A DNA stretch of 64,000 nucleotides, taken from assembly GCA_052034005.1 (NCBI GenBank), contig JBPOJB010000004.1, forward strand, positions 3,455-67,454, written 5' to 3'. A model generated the notes under the pieces. It made no database searches. It saw only the letters and a program-made list of their open reading frames with translations, and had not been told where the DNA came from. This DNA is from JAAYDI01 sp052034005 (GTDB lineage: Bacteria > Planctomycetota > Planctomycetia > Pirellulales > Pirellulaceae). Within the stretch, counting starts at the first letter, position 1, and every line of letters starts with the position of its first letter. This document shows positions 8,808-17,476 of this stretch, one piece after another. Position numbers and translations under genes: made by a program.

Positions 8808-11618
8808 ATGCCTACTGACACACCCTTGAGTGATGACCTTCCGGATCCGGAAGAAGCCTCGTCCACCTCACTGATCCGCCAGTACCTGGTGCGCTACCGA
8901 GAGTGGTTAATCGATTTTCCTGAAGGGACCTTCGCGGACTTCCTCGAGCAACACCAGCTTGCAGCGCCGATAAGTGAACTTTTGCAACGGGCCTTGACGC
9001 AATACGAATCTGCGGTTGAGGCCACCATGGACCCCGGTTCCGTTGCTGAAGATCACATGCGGACCGTCTCGTACCAGGCAGCAGGAAATCACGCGCACCG
9101 GATTATCAACGGTCGATACCGGTTGCTCGAAGAAATCGGTTCGGGCGGGATGGGGACTGTCTGGTTGGCAGAGCAGCTTGAACCCGTCCAGCGTCGCGTG
9201 GCTCTCAAGCTGATCAAGTCTGAGTTCATCACGCGCGATGAGCTCGCGCGCTTTGAAGCCGAACGCCAGGCCCTGGCGATGATGGATCATCCGAATATTG
9301 CGCACATTTTCGATGCTGGCACCACCGAGGCGGGCACCCCCTTCTTCGTGATGGAGTACGTTCCGGGTTGGAGAATCACCGAATACTGTGACAGGCACAA
9401 TCTCAGCATTCGGGAGCGACTGGAACTCTTCATCCCGGTTTGCCGCGCCGTTCAGCATGCTCACCAGAAGGGAATCATTCACCGCGACCTCAAACCGGGA
9501 AATATCCTGGTTGCTCACGTGGAAGGAAAGCCGGTTCCCAAAGTGATCGACTTCGGCTTGGCCAAGGCCATCGATCACACCCGCCGCCTGACCGATAAGA
9601 CACTGTTCACCGGCGCGGGACATGTTGTCGGGACATTGCAGTACATGAGCCCGGAGCAGGCCTCTATCGATTCGACCGATATCGACACCCGCTCCGACAT
9701 CTATTCGCTGGGAATCATTCTTTACGAATTGCTGATAGGGATTCCACCCCTCGACCATGCAACGATAAAACGCCATGCCTACCTGAAAGTGCTTGAACTG
9801 ATCCGCGAGGGGGACACGCCGCGCCCCAGCCATCGACTCCGTGCCATGGGCCAGGCCGCTTCCGGAATCAGCCAACACCGTCAGATCGCTCCCGGCCGAC
9901 TGCAGTCGATCCTCCGAGGAGAGCTGGACTGGATTGTGATGAAAACCCTGGAGAAGGACCGCCAACGACGGTACGATACGGCCGCGGCATTGGCTGACGA
10001 CATCCATCGCTTTCTGTTCAATGAACCCGTCCTCGCGCGCCCTCGGAGCCGGTACTACGGGTTTTCCAAATTCGTCCGGCGACATCGGACCGGTGTGATT
10101 GCGACGGCCGTCATCATCCTGATGGGGTTCATCGGCGTGCTTGGCGTATTTGCAGCCTGGCGCACCTCACTTCGCAACGAGCTGTTGGCAAAAGAAAGCG
10201 CACAACAGGCCATCGCATTTGCCAACCAGTTGGCCGAAGCGCAGGAACAGTCCTATCAAATCATCCAGGAAATGACTGACCAGGTCATGACGGATCTCAA
10301 GGGCTTTGAACCAGGCAATATCCACTTCATCGAGCAGAACCCACCCAAGCCGGATCCTCTGACGCGCAGCCGTAATTCACTAGGCGCACTGTTGGCAATG
10401 ATGGGACAACACCTCATGTATCGCGGCGCCGACCCCAGCGAGGCGGGTTCGTGGTTCGTCAAGGCAATCGAACAATTCCACAAGCTCGACTCGGATGGTC
10501 AACTAGAGCAGCGAAGCATTATCAACTACCTGACGGCCCTCATGAATGCAGCGCTTTTCAAAATGCGAGCCGGCGAGACCGCTACGGCCGTTCAGTATTC
10601 GGACAGGCACCTGGAGATGCTACACAGACTGAAGACACTGGTCACAGAAGAGGATCGGGATACTCTGCTGGTTTGGGAAGCGACGCTTTTACTTAACCGT
10701 GGGTTGATGGAACAATCATTACTCAACTGGAATCGCGCAATCGACATCCTGCAGCCGCTCAGCGACTCCGTTCCCACACGCGACGTTACTCTTGCGCGAC
10801 TCCTGCACAATCGGGCGACTTGCCTTCCTGCGGAGGACGCTGAACACGATTTACTGCAGGCCATCGAGTTGATGGAAAAGCATGCATGCTTTTCCGACCT
10901 GATGAATACTTATGACTACATGGCGACGATACAAGACAAGCTGAATAATAACGACACAGCCCGCTTCTATTCCGCGAAAGCCCTGGAGTTGACAAAGCTG
11001 CCTGCGTTCAATCCGGATAGCGACGATTTGGCATACGCCTCGCAGGCATTTTACAATGCAGGCGTGGCTCATCAGGAAGCGGACGAAGTTGACGCTGCGA
11101 TGGAACAATATAACCAGGCGATGGAAATCGAACGGGTACTGGTCGCTAGGGATCCTCACCGTCGACATGCCCCCTTGTACTTTCAGCTCTTCTGGAATCG
11201 CGCTGAAGTGCTGGTATCACAAGGACAATTTGAGGCTGCCGAACAGGACTTCCGAGAGGCTATTTCTGCCGTTTACAGCAGCGGCGAACCACAGTATGAG
11301 CGTAACCTGCACTATCTGGAAATCTCGCTGGCTATGTGTCGCGCGGTTTCCGATCCAGTCTCAGCCGCCAAGAATCTGGATCTTCTGGAGAGCCCGGCAG
11401 CGGGCAAGGGTGAGGCGATGGTCAGGCTCGCCAATATCTACGCGTTGGCCGCAGCAGCGGAGACGGACGAAGCTGAGCGGACGAAATGGATTTCCCGGGG
11501 CGTGAGTCTGCTCAAATCCGCCTGGAGCGAAAACCTGCTGCCACCCGAATATATCGAACAGATCAACTCCGACCCTGATCTCGAGATACTCAGGAAAGAC
11601 CAACTGTTGCCATTTTGA
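8808..11618 (+). CDS. Membrane-anchored Ser/Thr protein kinase with C-terminal TPR-like region
   Basis: 936-residue PknB-type kinase. Residues 1-100 are an acidic/helical N-terminal region common in planctomycete kinases. The kinase domain spans about 104-410: GSGGMG loop (111-116), catalytic Lys134 (VALKLIK), HRDLKPGNIL with Asp227, and DFG Asp248, followed by the activation segment with GTLQYMSPEQ. All catalytic residues are present, so it should be active. One transmembrane helix lies at about 428-451 (VIATAVIILMGFIGVLGVFA). The remaining ~480 residues are helical repeats of TPR type, likely extracytoplasmic sensing or protein binding. Codon use is less GC-rich than its neighbours. No ECF sigma factor gene, a frequent partner, lies beside it. 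No strong ribosome binding site is seen. Confidence 0.9.
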   Translation: MPTDTPLSDDLPDPEEASSTSLIRQYLVRYREWLIDFPEGTFADFLEQHQLAAPISELLQRALTQYESAVEATMDPGSVAEDHMRTVSYQAAGNHAHRIINGRYRLLEEIGSGGMGTVWLAEQLEPVQRRVALKLIKSEFITRDELARFEAERQALAMMDHPNIAHIFDAGTTEAGTPFFVMEYVPGWRITEYCDRHNLSIRERLELFIPVCRAVQHAHQKGIIHRDLKPGNILVAHVEGKPVPKVIDFGLAKAIDHTRRLTDKTLFTGAGHVVGTLQYMSPEQASIDSTDIDTRSDIYSLGIILYELLIGIPPLDHATIKRHAYLKVLELIREGDTPRPSHRLRAMGQAASGISQHRQIAPGRLQSILRGELDWIVMKTLEKDRQRRYDTAAALADDIHRFLFNEPVLARPRSRYYGFSKFVRRHRTGVIATAVIILMGFIGVLGVFAAWRTSLRNELLAKESAQQAIAFANQLAEAQEQSYQIIQEMTDQVMTDLKGFEPGNIHFIEQNPPKPDPLTRSRNSLGALLAMMGQHLMYRGADPSEAGSWFVKAIEQFHKLDSDGQLEQRSIINYLTALMNAALFKMRAGETATAVQYSDRHLEMLHRLKTLVTEEDRDTLLVWEATLLLNRGLMEQSLLNWNRAIDILQPLSDSVPTRDVTLARLLHNRATCLPAEDAEHDLLQAIELMEKHACFSDLMNTYDYMATIQDKLNNNDTARFYSAKALELTKLPAFNPDSDDLAYASQAFYNAGVAHQEADEVDAAMEQYNQAMEIERVLVARDPHRRHAPLYFQLFWNRAEVLVSQGQFEAAEQDFREAISAVYSSGEPQYERNLHYLEISLAMCRAVSDPVSAAKNLDLLESPAAGKGEAMVRLANIYALAAAAETDEAERTKWISRGVSLLKSAWSENLLPPEYIEQINSDPDLEILRKDQLLPF

Positions 11619-11838
11619 TGGTCAGCCGCCAGGGATACGCACCTGCAAGACCGTGTCATGGCAGGCTCATGGACGGCAGATCGCAAGCCAACTACGGTCA
11701 GCGCACAGAGGATGCCGAGGATGGATGCGCGCCGCGATTTCGCACGATTCGCGGTGGCGCCATCAGCACAACCGAAAGGCCGGTTACGGTAAGCGCCCAA
11801 TGGGCTGCGCCCTGGCCGGAGCCCGTCTCCTTGTCCGC
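11619..11838. other. Convergent intergenic spacer
   Basis: 220 bases between two convergent stops. I see no hairpin followed by a T-run on either strand. Confidence 0.4.
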
Positions 11839-13383
11839 TTAGGCGAACAGCTCCACGGTCAGCCCCAGCATTTCGCCGAGGATCTTGAGTTCCTGGGTGT
11901 AGTCGCCGTAGACCCATTGCAGATGGTTGCCGTAGACCATGCGCCGCCTCAAGAACTCCAGCGATTTGTCCGGCGGCGGCTGGATGACGGCCGCCACCGA
12001 GCAGCCCAGATGGTCCTGGCCCCACCCGCTGGCGCCGACCAGCGTGCCCTTGCAGACGAGCAGTTTCGTGGCGGTGGGATCGACCCGCGCGACGGTGACC
12101 GTCTTCTCCGCGTTGTTCATGAAATCGACGACCACCTTGGTCCCCCAGCCCTGTTCGACGAACCGGCCCAGTTGATAGGGCACGTCCGGCTGGTCCAGGC
12201 CGTTCATCTTCATGCTGGGCGCGCTATGGTTGACGCTGAACGTGCCGCCGGGCAGCGCGTCTCCGTTGCCCTGGTGACACGACTTGTTCGAGACGCTCAT
12301 CAAGAGCCGCACCGCCAAGAGGATCCCCAGATCCGCCTCGCACGCCGAGGCGATCCCCTCGTTCCCGAACAGGGCGTGGAGCAGGCAGGGGACGACCAGC
12401 CACTGCTGGGGCAACAAGCTCGGACAGAACTCGAAGCAGTCGATCGTGAACGCGTTGCAGCCGTGCCGGGCCATCAGGTTCCGGATGCAGCGGTCGAACA
12501 TCAAGCTGCGCCAGACGAAGGATTGGTCGAGGAACAGCTTGTCGGCCTTGCCCGCCAACTCCGCGGCGGCCTGCTCGACCCGCCGGCCTTCCTCCCGATC
12601 GGCCAGTAACCGGTCCATCTCGGCGGACATCTCGCGATAGCCGATCCGCACAACGGACACGCCGAGCCGCTTCTCGAGGTCCTCGAAATCCCACACCGTG
12701 TCCGGTGAAAAAGAGGGTACGCCGTTGGTCGGGTAGAGGATCTTCGTGTGGCGGAACACCTTCCTGGCCCGCAGCAGCGACAGCAGCTTGGTGAGGTCCA
12801 AGTCCTCGCCGGCCACGTGAACCTCGTGCCCCTTGGCCAACGTGTAGCCCGCGATGCTGATGTTCCGGCAATTCAGGCCGTCCAGGACGATCGGCTTGCC
12901 GAACAGGTCTCCGATCTCGTACGCGCCGCGCGCGTTGCCCGCCGAGATGATGAAATACACGTCGGTCTCGTCGGCGTCGGGCTTGAGCTTGTCGATCTGG
13001 TCCGGCTTGATCTCCCAATCTTCGGAGAACGTCACATGGACCGGCTCCAGCAGCTTGACATCTTCGGCGCGTCCCAGTCCGTTCGTCTTGAGCTGCCGGC
13101 TCCAGCTGGCAAACCAGCTCTCGCCGCTGGCCCTCTCCTCTTCCGGCGAAGGGGAGGTCCACCGGCAAGGCCCCTGCCAGGCGGCCGAGTGGATGACGTG
13201 CGTCATCACAGGCTTCACGCAGAGCTTGATGTCGCGCGGGTGCTGGACACCAGCGCCGCTGCCGCCCGTGCTGCCCGCCGCCGCGGCCGGCTCGGCCGGC
13301 GCACCCGCGACGATCAGCCCTTCCGTCGCAGCACCCGTGACGACCGCCCCCAGACCCGTGGCCAAGAAACAACGTCGCTTCAT
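11839..13383 (-). CDS. Tat-exported sugar-isomerase-like protein (L-fucose/arabinose isomerase superfamily)
   Basis: Start set at ATG 13383, preceded by GGAG, which gives a 514-residue protein opening with MKRRCFLATGLGAVV, a Tat-like signal. A low-complexity Gly/Ala linker follows. The body resembles the L-fucose isomerase fold: an N-terminal Rossmann-like part with SAGNARGAYEIGDLFG, a middle part with NAFTIDCFEFCPSLLPQQ, and a C-terminal part where EADLGILLAVRLLM and NHSAPSMKMNG match the region that carries metal ligands in these isomerases. Export of an isomerase-like protein is unusual but seen in planctomycetes. It faces the sugar porter gene divergently, which fits sugar handling. The exact substrate is unknown. 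Confidence 0.65.
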   Translation of the reverse strand: MKRRCFLATGLGAVVTGAATEGLIVAGAPAEPAAAAGSTGGSGAGVQHPRDIKLCVKPVMTHVIHSAAWQGPCRWTSPSPEEERASGESWFASWSRQLKTNGLGRAEDVKLLEPVHVTFSEDWEIKPDQIDKLKPDADETDVYFIISAGNARGAYEIGDLFGKPIVLDGLNCRNISIAGYTLAKGHEVHVAGEDLDLTKLLSLLRARKVFRHTKILYPTNGVPSFSPDTVWDFEDLEKRLGVSVVRIGYREMSAEMDRLLADREEGRRVEQAAAELAGKADKLFLDQSFVWRSLMFDRCIRNLMARHGCNAFTIDCFEFCPSLLPQQWLVVPCLLHALFGNEGIASACEADLGILLAVRLLMSVSNKSCHQGNGDALPGGTFSVNHSAPSMKMNGLDQPDVPYQLGRFVEQGWGTKVVVDFMNNAEKTVTVARVDPTATKLLVCKGTLVGASGWGQDHLGCSVAAVIQPPPDKSLEFLRRRMVYGNHLQWVYGDYTQELKILGEMLGLTVELFA

Positions 13384-13549
13384 CGCAGATCTCCGCAACA
13401 AGAGCCTGACTCCCCACATGCGGTCCCGGGGAGCTGAGGGTCAACGACGGACGCCGCGTACTACCATGAAGCTAAACCAGCGGACTGGCCGAATCAATAC
13501 GGCGCACCGCCGTCTTTCGCGGAGATCGACGGCGCTCGCACGACTGCTA

Positions 13550-13576
13550 TTGTGTCCCATTACCGCACGGTATGAT
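13550..13576 (+). promoter_or_regulatory. Promoter-like element immediately before MFS gene
   Basis: TTGTGT (13550-13555) and TATGAT (13571-13576) are spaced by 15 bp. The predicted start of transcription (about 13583) falls one base before the preferred start codon, so the mRNA may be leaderless. Confidence 0.35.
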
Positions 13577-13583
13577 ATGGCCT

Positions 13584-15020
13584 ATGACCACTGCCGACCT
13601 GAAACCGCGTGTGCCCGCTCCCGTCCATTCCAGCGCTGCGGCCATCGCTTTCGTGGCCGCGATCGGCGGATTCCTGTTCGGGTTCGACCTGGGGATGATC
13701 GGCGCGGCGAATATCTACCTGCGCGATCAGTTCCACCTGAGCGAATCACAGTTCGGGCTGGTGACGGCCAGCGCCATCTTGGGCTGCATTTTCGGGCCGT
13801 TCTTCGGGGCGTGGCTGTGTGACGCGATGGGGCGGAAGACGACCATGATCATCGCGGCGGCGTTGTTGATCGCGGGCGCGGTCTTCACGACCGTTCCAGA
13901 CGCGGTGCCGGGGATGTCCGACCGGGCCACGCTGGTCGTGTTCAACCTCTTTCGGGCCGTTGGCGGGCTTGGCGTGGGGCTCTGCTCGGTGGCCTCGCCG
14001 CTGTTCATTGCTGAAGTGGCGCCGCCGGCCCGGCGCGGCGGACTGGGGCTCATGTATCAACTGGCGATTGTCGTCGGTCACATTGCGGCGCCCACCATAG
14101 GGTACCTGGTGGTCATCAGCTTGCCGCATCACGATGGCGTGGCGCCGATCGCCTGGCAACAGCCCTGGCGGTGGATGTTCGCCTCCGAGGCCCTGGCGGT
14201 GCTGGTGTTTCTGATGTTCGTGTTCTCGCTGCCGCAGAGCCCGCGGTGGCTGGCCGAAAAGGGCCGGTACGACGAGGCCTCCGATGTGCTGACGCGGATC
14301 CTTGGCCCGGAGGACGCCGCCCGGGAACTCGGGGAAATCCAGGCGTCGTTGCAGCAGGAGACCGGCAGTTGGAGTGAGCTGTTTGCGCCCGGCATGCGTT
14401 ACGCCTTGCTGATCGGCGTCCTGCTGGCGCTGTTCAACAACTGGACCGGCTGGAGCGCGATGGGCGGCTACATCCCCGCACTGTTGGAGATGTCGGGCCT
14501 GCAGGACCGGGCGCTGGCCATCCTCCAGTTCGCGCTCACCTACGCTTGCATGGGAGTGATGACCGTCCTCTCGCTAGTGCTGATGGACCGCGTGGGGCGA
14601 CGCCCCTTGTGGATGTCCGCATCGCTCCTGATGGCGGGCATTACGTGCCTGACGGGGATCGTGTTCCACTTCCAGATCACCGGCCCCGTCGTGCTCTTGG
14701 TGCTCATGCTCTGCACGGTCCCGCACGGCATCGCGTTGGGCGGCATCCCCTGGCTGATGATGTCCGAGCTGTTCCCCACGCGGCTGCGCGCGAAGGCCGT
14801 GTCCATCACGACCACCATCCTGTGGATCGCGATCTTCACGGGAGGTTACCTGTTCCCGTTGTTGGGGAGTGTCTCGCGCGAGCTGGTCGGCTCGGTCGGG
14901 GGCGTGTTCTGGCTGTTCACCGTGATCTGCCTGCTGGCGTGTCTGTTCGGTTGGCGGATGATGCCTGAAACCAAGGGTCGTACATTGGAACAGATCGCCC
15001 AGTCCTGGAAGAGACCCTGA
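13584..15020 (+). CDS. MFS sugar porter family transporter
   Basis: About 478 residues with twelve predicted membrane helices, the sugar porter subfamily of the major facilitator superfamily. Seen motifs: GGFLFGFDLGMIGAA in helix 1, LCDAMGRKTTM (D-x-x-GR) between helices 2 and 3, VASPLFIAEVAPPARRGGL after helix 4, LPQSPRWLAEKGR (PESPRWL type) before the central loop, and LMDRVGRRPLWM between helices 8 and 9. Likely imports a monosaccharide by proton symport or facilitation. Start at MTTADL is preferred over an in-frame ATG at 13572 because the latter lies inside the putative -10. Divergent from the sugar-isomerase-like gene, suggesting shared function. Confidence 0.88.
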   Translation: MTTADLKPRVPAPVHSSAAAIAFVAAIGGFLFGFDLGMIGAANIYLRDQFHLSESQFGLVTASAILGCIFGPFFGAWLCDAMGRKTTMIIAAALLIAGAVFTTVPDAVPGMSDRATLVVFNLFRAVGGLGVGLCSVASPLFIAEVAPPARRGGLGLMYQLAIVVGHIAAPTIGYLVVISLPHHDGVAPIAWQQPWRWMFASEALAVLVFLMFVFSLPQSPRWLAEKGRYDEASDVLTRILGPEDAARELGEIQASLQQETGSWSELFAPGMRYALLIGVLLALFNNWTGWSAMGGYIPALLEMSGLQDRALAILQFALTYACMGVMTVLSLVLMDRVGRRPLWMSASLLMAGITCLTGIVFHFQITGPVVLLVLMLCTVPHGIALGGIPWLMMSELFPTRLRAKAVSITTTILWIAIFTGGYLFPLLGSVSRELVGSVGGVFWLFTVICLLACLFGWRMMPETKGRTLEQIAQSWKRP

Positions 15021-15077
15021 CGGCGCGCCGCTTGCCGCCGCCTCGATCGTGCCGCACCGGCGACGTGGCGGGACGAC

Positions 15078-15524
15078 CTACGCGGACGGCGCGTCGGCAG
15101 CCTGGGCGGCCGCTGACTCGCCGGACATCATTCGGAGCGCATCTTCCATGTCGGACGGCTGGGCGAGGTCTTGCGATTGACCCGGGGAAGCCAGACGGCC
15201 GACGAATTGACAGCCGATGCGGAAGGCCGGCCGCCGATCCCGGGTCACTGCCCGCGACTGTACGACACGGGCCATCAGGTAGACCAGGTCCGGCGCCTTG
15301 CCCAACTCGACGACGAGGTTGCTGCCGTCGAGCAAGGCAGGTCGATAGAACGCGAAGCCGCCTCGCGAGAGGTCGATGCACCGCACGGTCTCGAACTTGT
15401 CGGGCGGGGGTAGTTCGCCGGCGACCGTCACGGCAATCCGCTGTTCGACCTCGAACGGGTAGCGTTGGGCACGCCGGTTGTCCGAATTGGATCTGTTCGT
15501 GTTCCGCCGGTTCCTAGCAGCCAT
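15078..15524 (-). CDS. PilZ domain protein (probable c-di-GMP receptor)
   Basis: 148 residues from ATG 15524 (MAARNRRNTNRSNSDNRRAQRYPF). Longer starts to 15626 are possible but add unrelated Arg-rich sequence. The PilZ c-di-GMP binding signature is present in two parts: the arginine switch NRRAQRYPFEV and, about 35 residues later, CIDLSRGGFAF, matching D/NxSxxG. The remainder is the PilZ beta barrel followed by a short acidic/Ala-rich tail. Cytoplasmic, stand-alone. A diguanylate-cyclase-like protein is encoded about 8 kb downstream, but no direct link is shown. Convergent with the MFS gene. Confidence 0.8.
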   Translation of the reverse strand: MAARNRRNTNRSNSDNRRAQRYPFEVEQRIAVTVAGELPPPDKFETVRCIDLSRGGFAFYRPALLDGSNLVVELGKAPDLVYLMARVVQSRAVTRDRRPAFRIGCQFVGRLASPGQSQDLAQPSDMEDALRMMSGESAAAQAADAPSA

Positions 15525-15852
15525 GGATCGGGCCTTCGCCGATATCGCGGATGGTGACGGCTCGTATCGCCGATGGGCACGACACACGTACCCACGGAAA
15601 CGTACTGCCGGAAGACCGCGTGTCAAATCGTCACTCGGACCAGGGGTTCGTTGATGCGGAATAGTCCGCCCAATACACCATGCCCGAGGGGACCGCCTGC
15701 TGCTTCGAGCCGGGAGACAGTCGGCGCCAGGGCGTGGCGGACGCGGCTGCTCCTCTCCGTGTCGGCCGGCGGTCGCACCGGGTGCCGCCAGCGTTTACAA
15801 TGCCAACCGCAAGGACGAGAGAGCGTCCGGTGGATTCCAGGAGCCGAACCGC
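15525..15852. other. Divergent spacer between PilZ and CDF genes
   Basis: 328 bases. TACAAT at 15796-15801 is a good -10 candidate for the CDF gene, about 50 bases before its start; the -35 is poor. No hairpin or repeat noted. Confidence 0.4.
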
Positions 15853-17280
15853 GTGATGTCGCACGACCACACGATGGATCCGCAAAGCACAGCCGACCGT
15901 GAGAAGCGAAGAGTCGCTCTGTCGTCGCTCCTGGCCGCGGTCGCGCTGACCGCGCTCAAGCTGGCGATCGGATTGTGGACCAACAGCTTGGGAATCCTGT
16001 CCGAAGCAGCTCATTCCGGACTGGACCTGGTGGCGACCGCCATTACGCTCTGGGCCGTGCGGATCTCGAGCCTGCCGGCCGATCAGCGGCACACGTACGG
16101 GCACGGCAAGTTCGAAAACGTGTCCGCCTTGGCGGAGACGCTGCTGTTGCTGGTCACCTGCCTGGGGATCGCATACGAGTCGCTGCGACGGCTGTTCTTT
16201 CTGGAACGTGTCGAGGTGGCGGCCAACGTCTGGGCCTTTCTCGTCGTGATCGTGTCGATCGGCGTCGATTTCTGGCGTTCGCGGGCGCTGAAGAAGGCGG
16301 CCCAGAAGCACCACAGTCAAGCGCTGGAGGCCGACGCCCTCCACTTCGCGACCGACATCTGGTCGTCGCTGGTCGTGCTGCTGGGATTGATCGGCGTGCG
16401 TGCGTGCGAGTCTTTCGGCGCGACCTGGCTCGAGCAGGCCGACACGGTGGCGGCCTTGGCGGTCGCGATGATCGTGGTCAGCGTCAGCGTCCGGCTCGGA
16501 AAGAAATCGCTCGACGATCTGCTCGACGCCGTTCCCGCGCACTTCCAGGAACAGGTGGTCGCTGCCGCATCGGGCGTCCCAGGTGTCCAGTCCGTGAGGC
16601 TGGTTCGCGTGCGGCGGAGCGGGCCGGAAGTGTTTGCCGATGTGACGCTGAGCGTGGACCGTTCGGTGGCGCTCGAGCGGTCACACGAGATTGCCGACGC
16701 GGCCGAGGCGGCCGTGCGGCGAATCCATCCGCGGGCCGACGTGGTCGTGCATATCGAACCGGCCGCGGCCAGTGACGAGAGCCTCCTGACCACAATCCGC
16801 GTGGTCGCCGCCCGGCACCAGCTCGGTGCACATGGGATCCGAATCTACGAAGTCGACCAGCGCCGGTCGCTGGAACTCCACCTGGAAATCGACGACTCGC
16901 TGTCGCTCGAAGAGGCCCACCGCCAGGCGACCGCGTTCGAGCAAGAGCTGCACGAGGCGGCCCCGGATATCGCGCGGATCGTCACGCACCTGGAACCGAC
17001 CGGACACGCCTCGGCGACGCAACCGGCCGAGCCGGCCAGCACGCACCAGGTCCAGATGGCCATTGAGAGTTTCTTCCGCACCAGCCAGGTCGCCGCCCGG
17101 CCCCATGACGTGCAAGTCCAACGGACCGGCTCCGAGCTGGCCGTTTCGTTCCACTGTACGCTCGACGCGCAAACCGCAATCATCGACGCCCATAAGCTGA
17201 CCGAGCAGCTCGAGCAGTACCTGCGCAAGCGGTTGCCAAACCTGGGACGCGTCGTGATCCATGTCGAGCCGTTCGAGTAA
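15853..17280 (+). CDS. Cation diffusion facilitator (CDF) metal exporter with extended C-terminus
   Basis: 475 residues. The first ~210 carry six membrane helices. The metal site motifs of the family are HSGLD in helix 2 (His54, Asp58) and DALHFATD in helix 5 (Asp161, His164, Asp168), and HGKFENV follows helix 2-3. An H/D pair at both positions is typical of Zn/Fe/Co CDFs; the metal cannot be assigned from sequence. The usual cytoplasmic ferredoxin-like domain follows (about 235-310, ending VVHIEP). It is then repeated in two further related segments ending VTHLEP and VVIHVEP, making the protein about 150 residues longer than the ~300-residue family norm. ATG 15853 or 15856 may be used. Confidence 0.87.
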   Translation: MMSHDHTMDPQSTADREKRRVALSSLLAAVALTALKLAIGLWTNSLGILSEAAHSGLDLVATAITLWAVRISSLPADQRHTYGHGKFENVSALAETLLLLVTCLGIAYESLRRLFFLERVEVAANVWAFLVVIVSIGVDFWRSRALKKAAQKHHSQALEADALHFATDIWSSLVVLLGLIGVRACESFGATWLEQADTVAALAVAMIVVSVSVRLGKKSLDDLLDAVPAHFQEQVVAAASGVPGVQSVRLVRVRRSGPEVFADVTLSVDRSVALERSHEIADAAEAAVRRIHPRADVVVHIEPAAASDESLLTTIRVVAARHQLGAHGIRIYEVDQRRSLELHLEIDDSLSLEEAHRQATAFEQELHEAAPDIARIVTHLEPTGHASATQPAEPASTHQVQMAIESFFRTSQVAARPHDVQVQRTGSELAVSFHCTLDAQTAIIDAHKLTEQLEQYLRKRLPNLGRVVIHVEPFE

Positions 17281-17476
17281 TCGCACCGATCCAGGCTCGA
17301 CGCGACACCGGAAGTCGTTCATCAATCCGGCCCTGCGTGCACTCCAGGACAGGGCCCTTGTGGGTGGTGCCTGCCATCGCGGGTTCGCCGGCGTCGCGAT
17401 TGTCCGCCGCTCGAGCCGGCCCTATAAAGGAGGAGACGGCCTTGCAAGTTCCTCCCTTTGCAGATGGAGCAATGCC

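Noticed and set aside
12224..13444. Long minus-strand open frame overlapping the sugar-isomerase-like gene
   Set aside because: Arg/Gly-rich shadow translation caused by high GC at third positions; no signal or family motif, while the other frame has a Tat signal and conserved blocks.
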